A stretch of 64,000 bases of DNA from an uncultured Pelagibacteraceae bacterium (GTDB taxonomy: Bacteria > Pseudomonadota > Alphaproteobacteria > Pelagibacterales > Pelagibacteraceae). The DNA is taken from contig CABZHY010000001.1 in the NCBI GenBank assembly GCA_902525565.1, forward strand, positions 1-64,000, read 5' to 3'. Positions 48,995 through 58,950 of this stretch are shown here, one piece after another. How positions within the stretch are numbered: the stretch's first letter is position 1; each line of letters starts with the position of its first letter. A program made the translations under genes and the position numbers. The notes beneath the pieces are model-generated. The model saw only the letters and a program-made list of their open reading frames with translations, was not told where the DNA came from and ran no database searches.

Positions 48995-50074
48995 ATGGAA
49001 GTATTTTTACCGATAGCTCAAGTTTTTGTAAACCCTATCGAAATACTTTTATTAAGCGCAATTGTTGGAGTACTTTCAGGTTTATTTGGTGTAGGTGGTG
49101 GGTTTTTAATGACACCTTTTTTAATTTTTTTAGGTATACCACCTGCATATGCGGTTGCTAATGAGGCCAATAATATTTTAGCTACATCAGTCTCTGGATC
49201 TACCACACATTATTTAAAAAACACTTTAGATTATAAAATGGGCTCTATTATTGTTGTAGGAGGTGTGATCGGTACCTCATTAGGTATTTATATTTTTACA
49301 TATTTTAAAGGGATTGGAAAAATTGATACAGTTATTTCATTAGCATACATGTACATACTAGCAATCATTGGTACTTTAATGTTAGTTGAAAGTTTAGGAG
49401 AAATAGATAAAGCCAAAAGAAATATAATAGTTAAAAAAAAATTACATGTTCATTATTGGATACATGGTCTTCCTTTAAGAATGAGATTTCCAAAATCGAA
49501 ATTATACGAAAGCATATTTACTCCAATTATAATTGGTTTAGTAGTAGGATTCATTGCAGCAATTATGGGCATTGGAGGTGCATTTATTTTAGTTCCAGCT
49601 ATGATTTATATAATTAAAATGCCAACAAAATTAGTCCCAGGCACCTCTTTATATGTTACTATATTTGTAAGTGTTGTTGTCACTTTTCTTCATTCCTTCA
49701 ATTATGGATCTATAGATTTATTTCTAGTACTAATGTTGGTTGTTGGGTCAATTATAGGAGTTCAAGTTGGTCAAAAACTAGGTGAAAGCATTAACAGTTC
49801 TGGTTTAAGAGCTCTAATGGCAATTTTAATTTTACTTGTTGGTATAGCAATTGCATATGATACCTTTTTTGCTGAACAAATTACTAATGGAAGCAGAGTA
49901 ACAATAAGTTCTGATTTAAATTTCTTTTCAAAATTTATAATTGATTTTTCAAATGAAATGCCTTTCTTCTACGGTTTATTTACAATTATGTTTGCTATTA
50001 TTTTAGGAGTTGGAACAGCTTTAATAAGAAGATTTATTTCAAATTTTAAAAAAAAATTACCAGCTAAATCTTAA
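48995..50074 (+). CDS. TSUP (TauE/SafE) family permease, probable sulfite/organosulfonate exporter
   Basis: 'GLFGVGGGFLMTPFLIFLGIPPAYAVANEANNILATSVSG', 'GIGGAFILVPAMIYIIKMPTKLVPGTSLY'. Confidence 0.92.
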   Translation: MEVFLPIAQVFVNPIEILLLSAIVGVLSGLFGVGGGFLMTPFLIFLGIPPAYAVANEANNILATSVSGSTTHYLKNTLDYKMGSIIVVGGVIGTSLGIYIFTYFKGIGKIDTVISLAYMYILAIIGTLMLVESLGEIDKAKRNIIVKKKLHVHYWIHGLPLRMRFPKSKLYESIFTPIIIGLVVGFIAAIMGIGGAFILVPAMIYIIKMPTKLVPGTSLYVTIFVSVVVTFLHSFNYGSIDLFLVLMLVVGSIIGVQVGQKLGESINSSGLRALMAILILLVGIAIAYDTFFAEQITNGSRVTISSDLNFFSKFIIDFSNEMPFFYGLFTIMFAIILGVGTALIRRFISNFKKKLPAKS

Positions 50075-51138
50075 TTAAAATAATTTAAATATAATTCAAT
50101 AGTAGCAATACAAACCAAACCTACAGTTGCCATACCGATAAAGCCAACAATAAATGGTTTGTAACCCATATTTTTAATTTCCATTAAATTAGTTGAGAGT
50201 CCAATTGCTGCCATAGCCATTGTTAAAAATATTTTTGAAAAAATTTTAATACTTTCAACCACCAATAACCATTCATAATTATTTGGATACATTAAATCGC
50301 CTAAATTTCTAACTATTATCATAGCAACAAAGCCAAGGACAAAATAAGGAAAAATATTAATTATTGAGTATTTTTTTTCTACAACTCTGCCTCTATTATA
50401 AAGAAAAGCAAATAGTGGAATCATAATTATTAAAAAAGTATTTCTTATTAATTTTGTGACTGTTGCAATATTTAATGTTTCAGGACTATTAAATTGCTGA
50501 TCATAAATGATCCCAGCAGCTGCAACTTGAGATGTTTCATGAATAGAAGTCCCTAAAAACAATCCGATTAATAAAGCTTCACTTTCAAAATAAAAATCGG
50601 CAAAATAAGGATAAATAAGCATTGACAGAATTCCAAAAAAGGTAATGTTAGCGATTGCATAAGATACCTCATTTTTTTTTGCTCCGATGACTGGAGCAGT
50701 AGCCATTATAGCAGTAGTTCCACACACAGTGCTGCCTATTGAAATTAAGTAAGCCATTCTTGTTGGGATTTTTAATTTTTTTATTAAAAGTTTGATTACG
50801 ATTAACACACTAATTATACAAATAATGATTAATGGAATTGCTATTTTTCCAAATTCTAAAAATTCAAATGGCTTTAATTGAATACCTAAAAAAATAATAC
50901 CAAGTTTTAAAATATATTTTTGTGTAAAATCTAAACCTTTTAAAAAACTTTCTCTAATTTGAAAGAAGTTTCCAAACAACATTCCTAATAAAATAGCTAT
51001 CATTGCTGTAGATATTGGGCTTTTTTCATAACCCAATAACTCAATCCCAAGAATATTATTAAATCCTTGAGATAAAGTATAAAGAACGAACGCTAATATA
51101 ATACCTGGTAATATTACCAGGTATTTTTTAAATTTCAT
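50071..51138 (-). CDS. YeiH/UPF0324 family putative sulfate/sulfite exporter
   Basis: 'LGIIFLGIQLKPFEFLEFGK', 'GSTVCGTTAIMATAPVIGAKKNEVSYAIANITFFG'. Confidence 0.88.
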   Translation of the reverse strand: MKFKKYLVILPGIILAFVLYTLSQGFNNILGIELLGYEKSPISTAMIAILLGMLFGNFFQIRESFLKGLDFTQKYILKLGIIFLGIQLKPFEFLEFGKIAIPLIIICIISVLIVIKLLIKKLKIPTRMAYLISIGSTVCGTTAIMATAPVIGAKKNEVSYAIANITFFGILSMLIYPYFADFYFESEALLIGLFLGTSIHETSQVAAAGIIYDQQFNSPETLNIATVTKLIRNTFLIIMIPLFAFLYNRGRVVEKKYSIINIFPYFVLGFVAMIIVRNLGDLMYPNNYEWLLVVESIKIFSKIFLTMAMAAIGLSTNLMEIKNMGYKPFIVGFIGMATVGLVCIATIELYLNYFN

Positions 51139-51154
51139 GTAAGTCCGAAGTTAA

Positions 51155-52321
51155 TTAAGCGCTTCTGTAAAGTTTAGTCATAACAAATTCTTTATGACCT
51201 AAAGCTTCAGCACAAGTTAATCTACCGTTAGCTACTCTCAGTGTTGTTTTAATTAACTCATCACCTGCTTCAGACAAATTCATTTCTCTTGAAAGAATTT
51301 TTGAAACATCACAATCAATATGCTCTCCCATACCTTTTACAGTTAATGGATTAGCTGTTAATTTAACAACAGGTTCAATTGGGTTACCTACAATATTACC
51401 TTGTCCAGTAGGAAATAAATGAATATTAAAACCAGCAGCAGCTTGCAGTGTTACACACTCTGCGGCGGCTGATGAAGTATCCATAAAATATAAACCTTTT
51501 CCTTTAGTTGGTTCTTCAGCTGGTTCAAGAACGTCAATAAATTTACAATTTCCAATTTTTTGAAAGTTACCAAATGCTTTTTCTTCAATTGTAGTTAAAC
51601 CTCCAGCTATATTTCCAGCTGTCGGTTGACTTTCAGAAAGGTCATCGGTTGCTTCTTTCAAAATAAAATCATTATAAGAACTCCAAGTCTTCATAAATTT
51701 TTCAGAAGCTTCTTTTGTAGCGCCTCTAGTTGCACAAACTTGCTCTGCACCAGTTAATTCCGAAGTTTCACCAAAACATAAGTGAACTCCTAGAGGTTCA
51801 AGTTTATCCATTAAGTTTCCAACAGTAGGATTTGAAGCCAATCCTGAAGTAGTATCAGACTCGCCACATTTTACTGAAATCCATAAATCACTTAAAGGAC
51901 ATTCTTCTCTTTGTTTTTCTGATGCCCACATTACAAATTCTTGCGCTTTTTTAGATGCTTTCATTGTCGTACCTATGTCGCCTGTGCGCTCAATATGAAA
52001 TCCTTCAACTGGTTTTCCAGTTTTAGCAATTCCATCAACAATTTTTTTTGTCCACTTCGGTTCAATACCAATGACAATAACTGCTGCAACATTAGGATTA
52101 CATCCAGTTCCTATCATTGTTCTAAAATGAAGATCTAAATCTGCACCAAACTGAAGTCTTCCGTAAGAATGAGGAAGGGCGATTGTACCTTTAATATTAT
52201 TAGCAACTGCTTCTGCACATGCATTAGAAATATCGTCTACAGGCAAAATAATTACATGATTTCTTGTTCCTGTTCTGCCGTTTTCTCTTTTATAACCTAA
52301 AAAACTTTTTGGGATTTCCAT
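51155..52321 (-). CDS. suyB: UxaA/SuyB family; probable (2R)-sulfolactate sulfo-lyase subunit beta; ORF extends to 52369
   Basis: '[71 protein letters not shown]', '[19 protein letters not shown]'. Confidence 0.88.
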   Translation of the reverse strand: MEIPKSFLGYKRENGRTGTRNHVIILPVDDISNACAEAVANNIKGTIALPHSYGRLQFGADLDLHFRTMIGTGCNPNVAAVIVIGIEPKWTKKIVDGIAKTGKPVEGFHIERTGDIGTTMKASKKAQEFVMWASEKQREECPLSDLWISVKCGESDTTSGLASNPTVGNLMDKLEPLGVHLCFGETSELTGAEQVCATRGATKEASEKFMKTWSSYNDFILKEATDDLSESQPTAGNIAGGLTTIEEKAFGNFQKIGNCKFIDVLEPAEEPTKGKGLYFMDTSSAAAECVTLQAAAGFNIHLFPTGQGNIVGNPIEPVVKLTANPLTVKGMGEHIDCDVSKILSREMNLSEAGDELIKTTLRVANGRLTCAEALGHKEFVMTKLYRSA

Positions 52322-52325
52322 TATA

Positions 52326-52610
52326 TTACCACTTTTTTGTTTTAACATTGTGAACGTGTACGTGTTCACCTTTTTTAATTGATTTTACTACTTTACCAAT
52401 ATCGTGACCATATTTAAGAATTGTATCACCTTCATTAAGGTCGACCATAGCAATTTTATGCCCTAAAGGAATTTCATCTACCGATTGAATATTTGTTGAA
52501 CTGTCATCCTCCATTATCCAGCATGCACAGTCCTGTTTTGGAGTTATTTTTTCTATAACAACTACCCCTACATTATCTTTCTTATCGTGAATTATAATAT
52601 CTGTCGTCAT
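52326..52610 (-). CDS. suyA: SAF-domain protein; probable (2R)-sulfolactate sulfo-lyase subunit alpha
   Basis: 94 aa, '[48 protein letters not shown]'; 4 nt before suyB. Confidence 0.87.
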   Translation of the reverse strand: MTTDIIIHDKKDNVGVVVIEKITPKQDCACWIMEDDSSTNIQSVDEIPLGHKIAMVDLNEGDTILKYGHDIGKVVKSIKKGEHVHVHNVKTKKW

Positions 52611-52720
52611 ATTGTGTCGAATTGTTTGTTTGAAATTAGTAAAATCTTATATATTAATCGCTAAAATTAACAAATGAATTTTAAATAAATTGAATTACAC
52701 TTTAGAGAGGTTCTAGTTTT

Positions 52721-54505
52721 ATGACAAAAATGACAACAGAAGAAGCTTTTGTAAAAGTTTTACAAATGCATGGAATTGAGCATTCATTTGGAATTATTGG
52801 CTCAGCATTTATGCCTATATCAGATATTTTCCCAGATGCGGGAATTACTTTTTGGGATGTTGCTCATGAAACAAATGGTGGTTTAATTGCTGACGGTTAC
52901 ACAAGAGCAACTGGAAAAATGTCAATGGTTATTGCTCAAAATGGACCAGGAATTACAGGATTGGTAACACCAATTAAAACTGCATATTGGAACCACACTC
53001 CTTTATTGCTAGTAACACCACAGGCAGCAAATAAAACTATGGGCCAAGGTGGATTTCAAGAAGTTGAACAAATGAATTTGTTTAAAGATATGGTTTGTTA
53101 TCAAGAGGAAGTAAGAGACCCTTCGAGAATGGCAGAAGTTTTAAATCGAGTAATTGAAAAAGCTATAAGAGGTTCTGCTCCTGCACAAATAAATGTTCCA
53201 AGAGATTATTGGTGTCAAGTTATTGATATAGATTTACCTCCGATTGTTAGATTAGAAAGGCAAGGAGGAGGAAATGATGCGATAGCTAAAGCTGCTGAAT
53301 TGTTATCTAATGCGAAATTTCCAGTTATTTTATCAGGTGCAGGTGTTGTAATTGGTGATGCAATAGATGCTACAAAAAATCTTGCTGAAAAACTAGATGC
53401 TCCAGTATGTTCTGGTTATCAACACAATGATAGCTTTCCTGGAAGCCATCCATTAGCAGTTGGACCTTTAGGGTATAATGGCTCAAAAGCAGCCATGGAA
53501 TTAATTTCAAAAGCTGATGTTGTGTTGGCACTCGGTACAAGGTTGAACCCATTTTCAACATTACCAGGATATGGAATTGATTATTGGCCAAAAAATGCAA
53601 ATATTATTCAAGTTGATATTAATCCAGATAGAATTGGTTTAACCAAAAAAGTAACTGTTGGAATTAGTGGTGACGCAAAATTAGTTGCTGAGCAGATTTT
53701 AGAAAAACTATCTTCAAATGCGGGAGATATAGATAGGCAAGTTAGAAAAGACCTAATCCATCAAACTAAATCTGCATGGTTACAAAAGTTATCAAGTTTA
53801 GATCATGAAGATGATGACGAAGGTACAGTTTGGAATAAAGAAGCAAGAGAAAGAGATGCTGATAGAATGTCTCCAAGACAAGCTTGGAGAGCAATTCAAG
53901 CTGGAATGCCAGATGATGTAATTATATCAAGTGATATTGGTAACAATTGTGCAATTGGAAACGCATATCCTGTTTTTGAAAAACCAAGAAAATATTTAGC
54001 ACCAGGGTTATTTGGTCCTTGTGGTTATGGTTTTCCATCTATTCTAGGAGCAAAAATTGGTTGCCCAGATACCCCAGTAATTGGTTTTGCTGGTGATGGT
54101 GCTTTTGGAATAAGCATGAATGAAATGAGCTCGTGTGCTAGAAAAGAGTGGCCAGCAATTTCAATGGTGATTTTTAGAAATTATCAATGGGGAGCAGAAA
54201 AAAGAAATACTACGTTGTGGTTTGATAATAATTTCGTTGGTACAGAATTAGATCCAGAATTAAGTTTTGCAAAAGTTGCAGATGCTTGTGGATTAAAAGG
54301 TGTAACAGTTAGAACTATGGAAGAAACCACTAATGCTATTAAACAATCATGTGAAGATCAAAAGAAAGGCATTACAACATTTATTGAGGTTATTTTAAAT
54401 CAAGAGCTAGGCGAACCATTTAGAAGAGATGCCATGAAAAAACCTGTAAGAGTTGCAGGTATAAATAAAAAAGATATGAAACCTCAAAAATCTTTAAATG
54501 GATGA
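52721..54505 (+). CDS. xsc: Sulfoacetaldehyde acetyltransferase (ThDP-dependent)
   Basis: 'MTTEEAFVKVLQMHGIEHSFGIIGSAFMPISDIFP', 'TPQAANKTMGQGGFQEVEQMNLF' are characteristic of Xsc. Confidence 0.93.
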   Translation: MTKMTTEEAFVKVLQMHGIEHSFGIIGSAFMPISDIFPDAGITFWDVAHETNGGLIADGYTRATGKMSMVIAQNGPGITGLVTPIKTAYWNHTPLLLVTPQAANKTMGQGGFQEVEQMNLFKDMVCYQEEVRDPSRMAEVLNRVIEKAIRGSAPAQINVPRDYWCQVIDIDLPPIVRLERQGGGNDAIAKAAELLSNAKFPVILSGAGVVIGDAIDATKNLAEKLDAPVCSGYQHNDSFPGSHPLAVGPLGYNGSKAAMELISKADVVLALGTRLNPFSTLPGYGIDYWPKNANIIQVDINPDRIGLTKKVTVGISGDAKLVAEQILEKLSSNAGDIDRQVRKDLIHQTKSAWLQKLSSLDHEDDDEGTVWNKEARERDADRMSPRQAWRAIQAGMPDDVIISSDIGNNCAIGNAYPVFEKPRKYLAPGLFGPCGYGFPSILGAKIGCPDTPVIGFAGDGAFGISMNEMSSCARKEWPAISMVIFRNYQWGAEKRNTTLWFDNNFVGTELDPELSFAKVADACGLKGVTVRTMEETTNAIKQSCEDQKKGITTFIEVILNQELGEPFRRDAMKKPVRVAGINKKDMKPQKSLNG

Positions 54506-54881
54506 CATTAAAATAAGCTCAAATCGAAGTTTTGGAATTGTTTTTTTTATAGTTTTTTTGCTTATAGCCATTTATCCATTAACACATAGTGGAGATGTAA
54601 GAATATGGTCAGCAATAATTTCCTTTATCTTTTTATTCTTGGGTCTATTAAACTCTAAAATTTTAACTCCTTTAAATAAACTTTGGTTTAAGTTTGGAAT
54701 ATTTTTAGGTAAAATAATTTCACCAATCATAATGGGAATAATATTTTTTTTAGTTGTAACACCAATAGGTTTAATAATGAGGTTTTTGGGAAAGGATGTG
54801 TTAAATTTGAAATATAACAAGAACAAATCTTATTGGATTAAAAAAAATGGTATAAAAAGTAAAATGAAAAATCAATTTTAG
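54498..54881 (+). CDS. SxtJ family membrane protein
   Basis: Three-to-four TM with 'FGIVFFIVFLLIAIYPL...LLNSKILTPLNKLWFKFGIFLGKIISPIIMGIIFFLVVTPIGLIMRFLGKD'. Confidence 0.82.
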   Translation: MDDIKISSNRSFGIVFFIVFLLIAIYPLTHSGDVRIWSAIISFIFLFLGLLNSKILTPLNKLWFKFGIFLGKIISPIIMGIIFFLVVTPIGLIMRFLGKDVLNLKYNKNKSYWIKKNGIKSKMKNQF

Positions 54882-54882
54882 C

Positions 54883-55032
54883 ATGAGTTTTATCAAAGAA
54901 TTTTGGGAGTTTTTAAAAGTAAGAAAAAAATACTGGCTTTTACCAATTATATTTGTTTTAGTTTTATTTGGTGGTTTAATAGTGCTAACTCAAGGTTCAG
55001 CAGTAGCCCCATTTATTTATACAATTTTTTAA
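54883..55032 (+). CDS. DUF5989-like small membrane protein (49 aa), not in ORF track
   Basis: Hand translation MSFIKEFWEFLKVRKKYWLLPIIFVLVLFGGLIVLTQGSAVAPFIYTIF*. Confidence 0.8.
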   Translation: MSFIKEFWEFLKVRKKYWLLPIIFVLVLFGGLIVLTQGSAVAPFIYTIF

Positions 55033-55033
55033 A

Positions 55034-56869
55034 GTGAGTTCTATTTTAGGCATTTCTGCATTTTATCATGATAGTGCTGCTTGTATTTTGGTAAATGGAA
55101 AAATTATTGCTGCAGCACAAGAAGAGAGATTCACAAGAAAAAAACACGATTCAAATTATCCACATAATGCAATTGAGTTTGTGTTAAAATTTGCAAATTT
55201 AAAATTAAGTGAAGTTGATCAAATAGTTTTTTTTGAGAAACCTTTTTTAAAATTTGAAAGATTATTAGAAACTTATGTAGCTTTCGCACCTAAAGGCTTT
55301 GTTTCTTTTGCAAAAGCTATGCCTTTATGGATTAAGGAAAAGCTTTTTCAAAAAAATCTTTTATTTAATAAACTTAAAGAACATGATGAAAATTATAAAT
55401 CTGATGAAAATATTTTCTTTTCAGATCATCACTTAAGTCATGCAGCGAGTGCTTTTTTTCCATCACCTTTCGATGAAGCCGTTATTTTGACTGCTGACGG
55501 TGTAGGTGAGTGGGCAACAACAACAGTTGCTATTGGAAAAAATGAAAACTTAGAAATCAAAAAAGAAATTCATTTTCCTCATTCAATTGGATTACTTTAT
55601 TCAGCGTTTACGTATTATGCAGGTTTTAAAGTAAATAGCGGTGAATATAAATTGATGGGTTTAGCCCCATACGGAAACCCTATTTATACAGATAAAGTAA
55701 GACAATTATTTGATTTGAAAGAGGATGGGACTTTTAGACTAGATCAAAAATATTTTAATTATGCAACAGGACTTACTATGACAAATGAAAAATTTAACAG
55801 TTTATTTGGTCACAAACCTCGTAACCCTCAAAAGGAAGAGATAACTCAATTTCATATGGATATTGCATCATCAATTCAAAAAGTTACTGAAGAAGTTATG
55901 ATTAAGTTAGCAAAATCTATAAGAGAAGAATATAAAATTAGAAACTTATGTTTAGCTGGAGGTGTAGCATTAAACTGTGTTGCTAATGGAAAAATTCTTA
56001 AAGAAAAAATCTTTGATAATATTTGGATCCAGCCTGCTGCTGGTGATGCAGGAGGCTCTTTAGGTGCAGCTTTAGCATTATGGCATATTGAGCAAGGCAA
56101 TAAAAGATCAGTAAATTTAAATGATGATATGAAAGGTTCATATTTAGGAACTGAGTATAATCAAGAGGAAATTGAAAAAGAATTGAAAGCTGCAGATGCT
56201 AATTTTGAAACTTTAAATTATGAGGAATTAATCGATAAAACCGCTGAACTTTTATCAAATGAAAAAGCTATTGGATGGTTTCAAGATAGAATGGAATTTG
56301 GTCCAAGAGCCCTAGGAGCAAGATCCATTTTAGGAGATCCTAGATCTGATAAAATGCAAAAAAATTTAAATCTTAAAGTAAAATATAGAGAAAGTTTTAG
56401 ACCTTTTGCGCCTTCAGTACTTAGAGAAGATTTGGCAGAATGGTTTGAGATAGATGTTGATAGTCCTTACATGCTATTAGTTGCAAATATAAATCCTAAA
56501 AAAAAAGTTGAAGTGAATGATGAACAAAAAAACCTTTTTGGTATTGATAAATTAAATGTAAAGAGGTCAGAAATTCCAGCTGTAACGCATGTAGATTATT
56601 CAGCTAGAATTCAAACTGTTACAAAAAATAGCAATAAACGTTACTATGATTTAATTACTAAATTTAAGGAAAAAACAGGTTGTCCAATTATAGTAAACAC
56701 TTCTTTTAATGTCAGAGGTGAACCAATTGTCAACACACCAACTGATGCTTTCAATTGTTTTATGGAAACAGACTTAGATCATTTAGTAATAGGTAATTGT
56801 TTTTTAGATAAATCAAAACAGAATCCCAAACTCAAAAAAAATTATACTAAAGAAATTTTACTAGATTAA
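55034..56869 (+). CDS. NodU/CmcH/SxtI-family carbamoyltransferase (GTG start)
   Basis: 'ILGISAFYHDSAACILVNGKIIAAAQEERFTRKKHDSNYP', 'LAGGVALNCVANGKIL', 'GRMEFGPRALGARSILGDPR'-like motif. Confidence 0.94.
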   Translation: MSSILGISAFYHDSAACILVNGKIIAAAQEERFTRKKHDSNYPHNAIEFVLKFANLKLSEVDQIVFFEKPFLKFERLLETYVAFAPKGFVSFAKAMPLWIKEKLFQKNLLFNKLKEHDENYKSDENIFFSDHHLSHAASAFFPSPFDEAVILTADGVGEWATTTVAIGKNENLEIKKEIHFPHSIGLLYSAFTYYAGFKVNSGEYKLMGLAPYGNPIYTDKVRQLFDLKEDGTFRLDQKYFNYATGLTMTNEKFNSLFGHKPRNPQKEEITQFHMDIASSIQKVTEEVMIKLAKSIREEYKIRNLCLAGGVALNCVANGKILKEKIFDNIWIQPAAGDAGGSLGAALALWHIEQGNKRSVNLNDDMKGSYLGTEYNQEEIEKELKAADANFETLNYEELIDKTAELLSNEKAIGWFQDRMEFGPRALGARSILGDPRSDKMQKNLNLKVKYRESFRPFAPSVLREDLAEWFEIDVDSPYMLLVANINPKKKVEVNDEQKNLFGIDKLNVKRSEIPAVTHVDYSARIQTVTKNSNKRYYDLITKFKEKTGCPIIVNTSFNVRGEPIVNTPTDAFNCFMETDLDHLVIGNCFLDKSKQNPKLKKNYTKEILLD

Positions 56870-56931
56870 ATCAATATACATGCACATTATATATGGAGAA
56901 ATAACTCTTTTTAAATTTTCAAGATTATGTT

Positions 56932-57438
56932 TTACCTTACGAAGTTTTTGTCTGAATTTATAAGCATTTTATCTAAAATTTTATTTAAAGTAACAATTTC
57001 TTCCTCAGAAAAATTTTCTGATAATTTTTTATATCTTCTCGCTTTTATATTTTGTAATTCATTGAAAATTTTTTTTCCTTTTTCGGTTAATTTAAAGTAG
57101 TGCCTTCTCTTATCTGATGGAAAATTTATTTTTTTAATTAATCTCATTTCAATTAGCTTTTTACTAGCTCTACTTATAAATCCTTTATCCATCCAGTGAA
57201 CAGTAGTAAGATCTTTAATAGTAAGCTGATCTTTTACCTGACCAATTAAACTTAAAATAACTAATTCAGGATTTCCTATATTATACTTTCTAAAATTTCT
57301 AACAGTGTATCTTTTTACTCTTGCTGACAGCTTGTTGATTTTAAACATATAATTGTAATTATAAATTGAGTAGTCTTCTAGAGATTTTCTGGTTTTATAT
57401 ACACTTGCATCAAATTCAAATTTTTTACTTTTTTGCAT
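56932..57438 (-). CDS. MarR family transcriptional regulator
   Basis: 'LTIKDLTTVHWMDKGFISRASKKLIEMRLIKKINFPSDKRRHYFKLTEKGKKI' wHTH. Confidence 0.9.
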   Translation of the reverse strand: MQKSKKFEFDASVYKTRKSLEDYSIYNYNYMFKINKLSARVKRYTVRNFRKYNIGNPELVILSLIGQVKDQLTIKDLTTVHWMDKGFISRASKKLIEMRLIKKINFPSDKRRHYFKLTEKGKKIFNELQNIKARRYKKLSENFSEEEIVTLNKILDKMLINSDKNFVR

Positions 57439-57523
57439 TTATTAAGAATATCCTATTTTTTAATATTAACAATCTGATGAATTTATCTTTAATATTAAAA
57501 TTATTTTAATATGATATAATTTA

Positions 57524-58945
57524 ATGAACAATAAAACCTCAAAAGAAATTATAAATAATTTAGTACTAAAAGCTAAGAAAGCCCAATCTATTTTTGAGAA
57601 TTATAATCAAAATAAAGTAGATGAAGTAGTTACAGCTGTAGCTTGGTCGATATGCAAACCATCTAATAATAAAAAGATATCTAATTTAGCTGTTGAAGCT
57701 ACTGGTCTTGGAAATTCAGATGATAAAATTTTAAAAAATAAAAGAAAAACTCTTGGTTTATTAAGAGACCTTGAAAACATAAAAACGGTTGGAGTAATTA
57801 ATGAAGATAAAAAGAAAGGAATTATTGAAATTGCTAAACCAGTTGGTGTTGTAGCAGCTATTACTCCTTCAACAAACCCAGCAGCAACACCGATAAATAA
57901 TATCATAAATGCATTAAAAGGAAGAAACTCAATTATCGTATCTCCATCACCAGCAGGATCTAAAGTTTTTAAAGATTTATTAATATTGATTAATTCTGAA
58001 TTAAAAAAAATTGGTGCACCAGAAAATTTAATTCAAACATTTGACTCCGATGTGACTAAAGAACTTACATATCAATTAATGAGAAATGTTGATTTAGTAA
58101 TTGTTACAGGCTCATTGAACAACGTTAGAGAAGCTTCTAAATCTGGAACTAAAGCTATAGGAGTTGGGCAAGGAAATGTTACGTCAATAGTAGATGAAAG
58201 TGCCGATTTAGAGGAAGCTTTAACAAAAATTAAAAGTTCAAAAATTTTTGATTATGCTACAAGTTGTTCATCAGAAAATAACTTAATTCTAATTGAGGAA
58301 ATTTATAATGAAGCGATAAATTTACTTTCAAAAAAAAATTCAATTTTATTAGATCATAGTCAAAAAAAAATATTACAAAAAAATTTATGGATTAATGGAA
58401 AACTAAATCGAAAAATAATCGCAAAATCGGCAAAATTTATTACAAAAGAATTAAATATTGACGTCAGTGATAATGTTGAAATTTTATTGGTGGAGGAGAG
58501 TGGAGTAGGCAAAGATTATCCTTTTTCAGGAGAAAAATTATCACCTGTATTATCAGTTTATAAAGTTAAAAATTTCAATGAGGCTAAAAAATTAGCTAAT
58601 AAAATTCTAAATTATCAAGGAATAGGACATTCTGTAGGAATACATACTAAAATAGACAACAGAATACTTGAATTAGGTTTAGAACTACCTGTTTGTAGAG
58701 TAATAGTAAATCAAGCACATACATTTGCCACAGGTGGAAGTTTTACGAATGGTTTACCTTTTTCTTTATCAATGGGATGTGGTACATGGCAAAAAAATAC
58801 TATTGATAATAATTTAAGTTATAAACATTTTCTTAATATCACTAAAATTTCTAAGTTAATATCAGGTAAGGAACCTAATCTTAAAGATTATTTTAAAGAA
58901 TATTGTGAAAAAAACGATCCTAAAGAGTTAAAGAATTTAGATTAA
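57524..58945 (+). CDS. Acylating aldehyde dehydrogenase, SauS-like (candidate CoA-acylating sulfoacetaldehyde dehydrogenase)
   Basis: 'IAKPVGVVAAITPSTNPAATPINNIINALKGRNSIIVSPSP', catalytic 'DYATSCSSENNLI'. Confidence 0.8.
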   Translation: MNNKTSKEIINNLVLKAKKAQSIFENYNQNKVDEVVTAVAWSICKPSNNKKISNLAVEATGLGNSDDKILKNKRKTLGLLRDLENIKTVGVINEDKKKGIIEIAKPVGVVAAITPSTNPAATPINNIINALKGRNSIIVSPSPAGSKVFKDLLILINSELKKIGAPENLIQTFDSDVTKELTYQLMRNVDLVIVTGSLNNVREASKSGTKAIGVGQGNVTSIVDESADLEEALTKIKSSKIFDYATSCSSENNLILIEEIYNEAINLLSKKNSILLDHSQKKILQKNLWINGKLNRKIIAKSAKFITKELNIDVSDNVEILLVEESGVGKDYPFSGEKLSPVLSVYKVKNFNEAKKLANKILNYQGIGHSVGIHTKIDNRILELGLELPVCRVIVNQAHTFATGGSFTNGLPFSLSMGCGTWQKNTIDNNLSYKHFLNITKISKLISGKEPNLKDYFKEYCEKNDPKELKNLD

Positions 58946-58950
58946 AAAAA

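Noticed and set aside
51155-52610. Calling the UxaA-type pair altronate/galactarate dehydratase
   Set aside because: Split small SAF plus large subunit next to xsc and apr genes fits SuyAB better, though sequence search is needed to be decisive
57607-57906. 99-aa antisense ORF
   Set aside because: Antisense to the SauS-like dehydrogenase; shadow ORF
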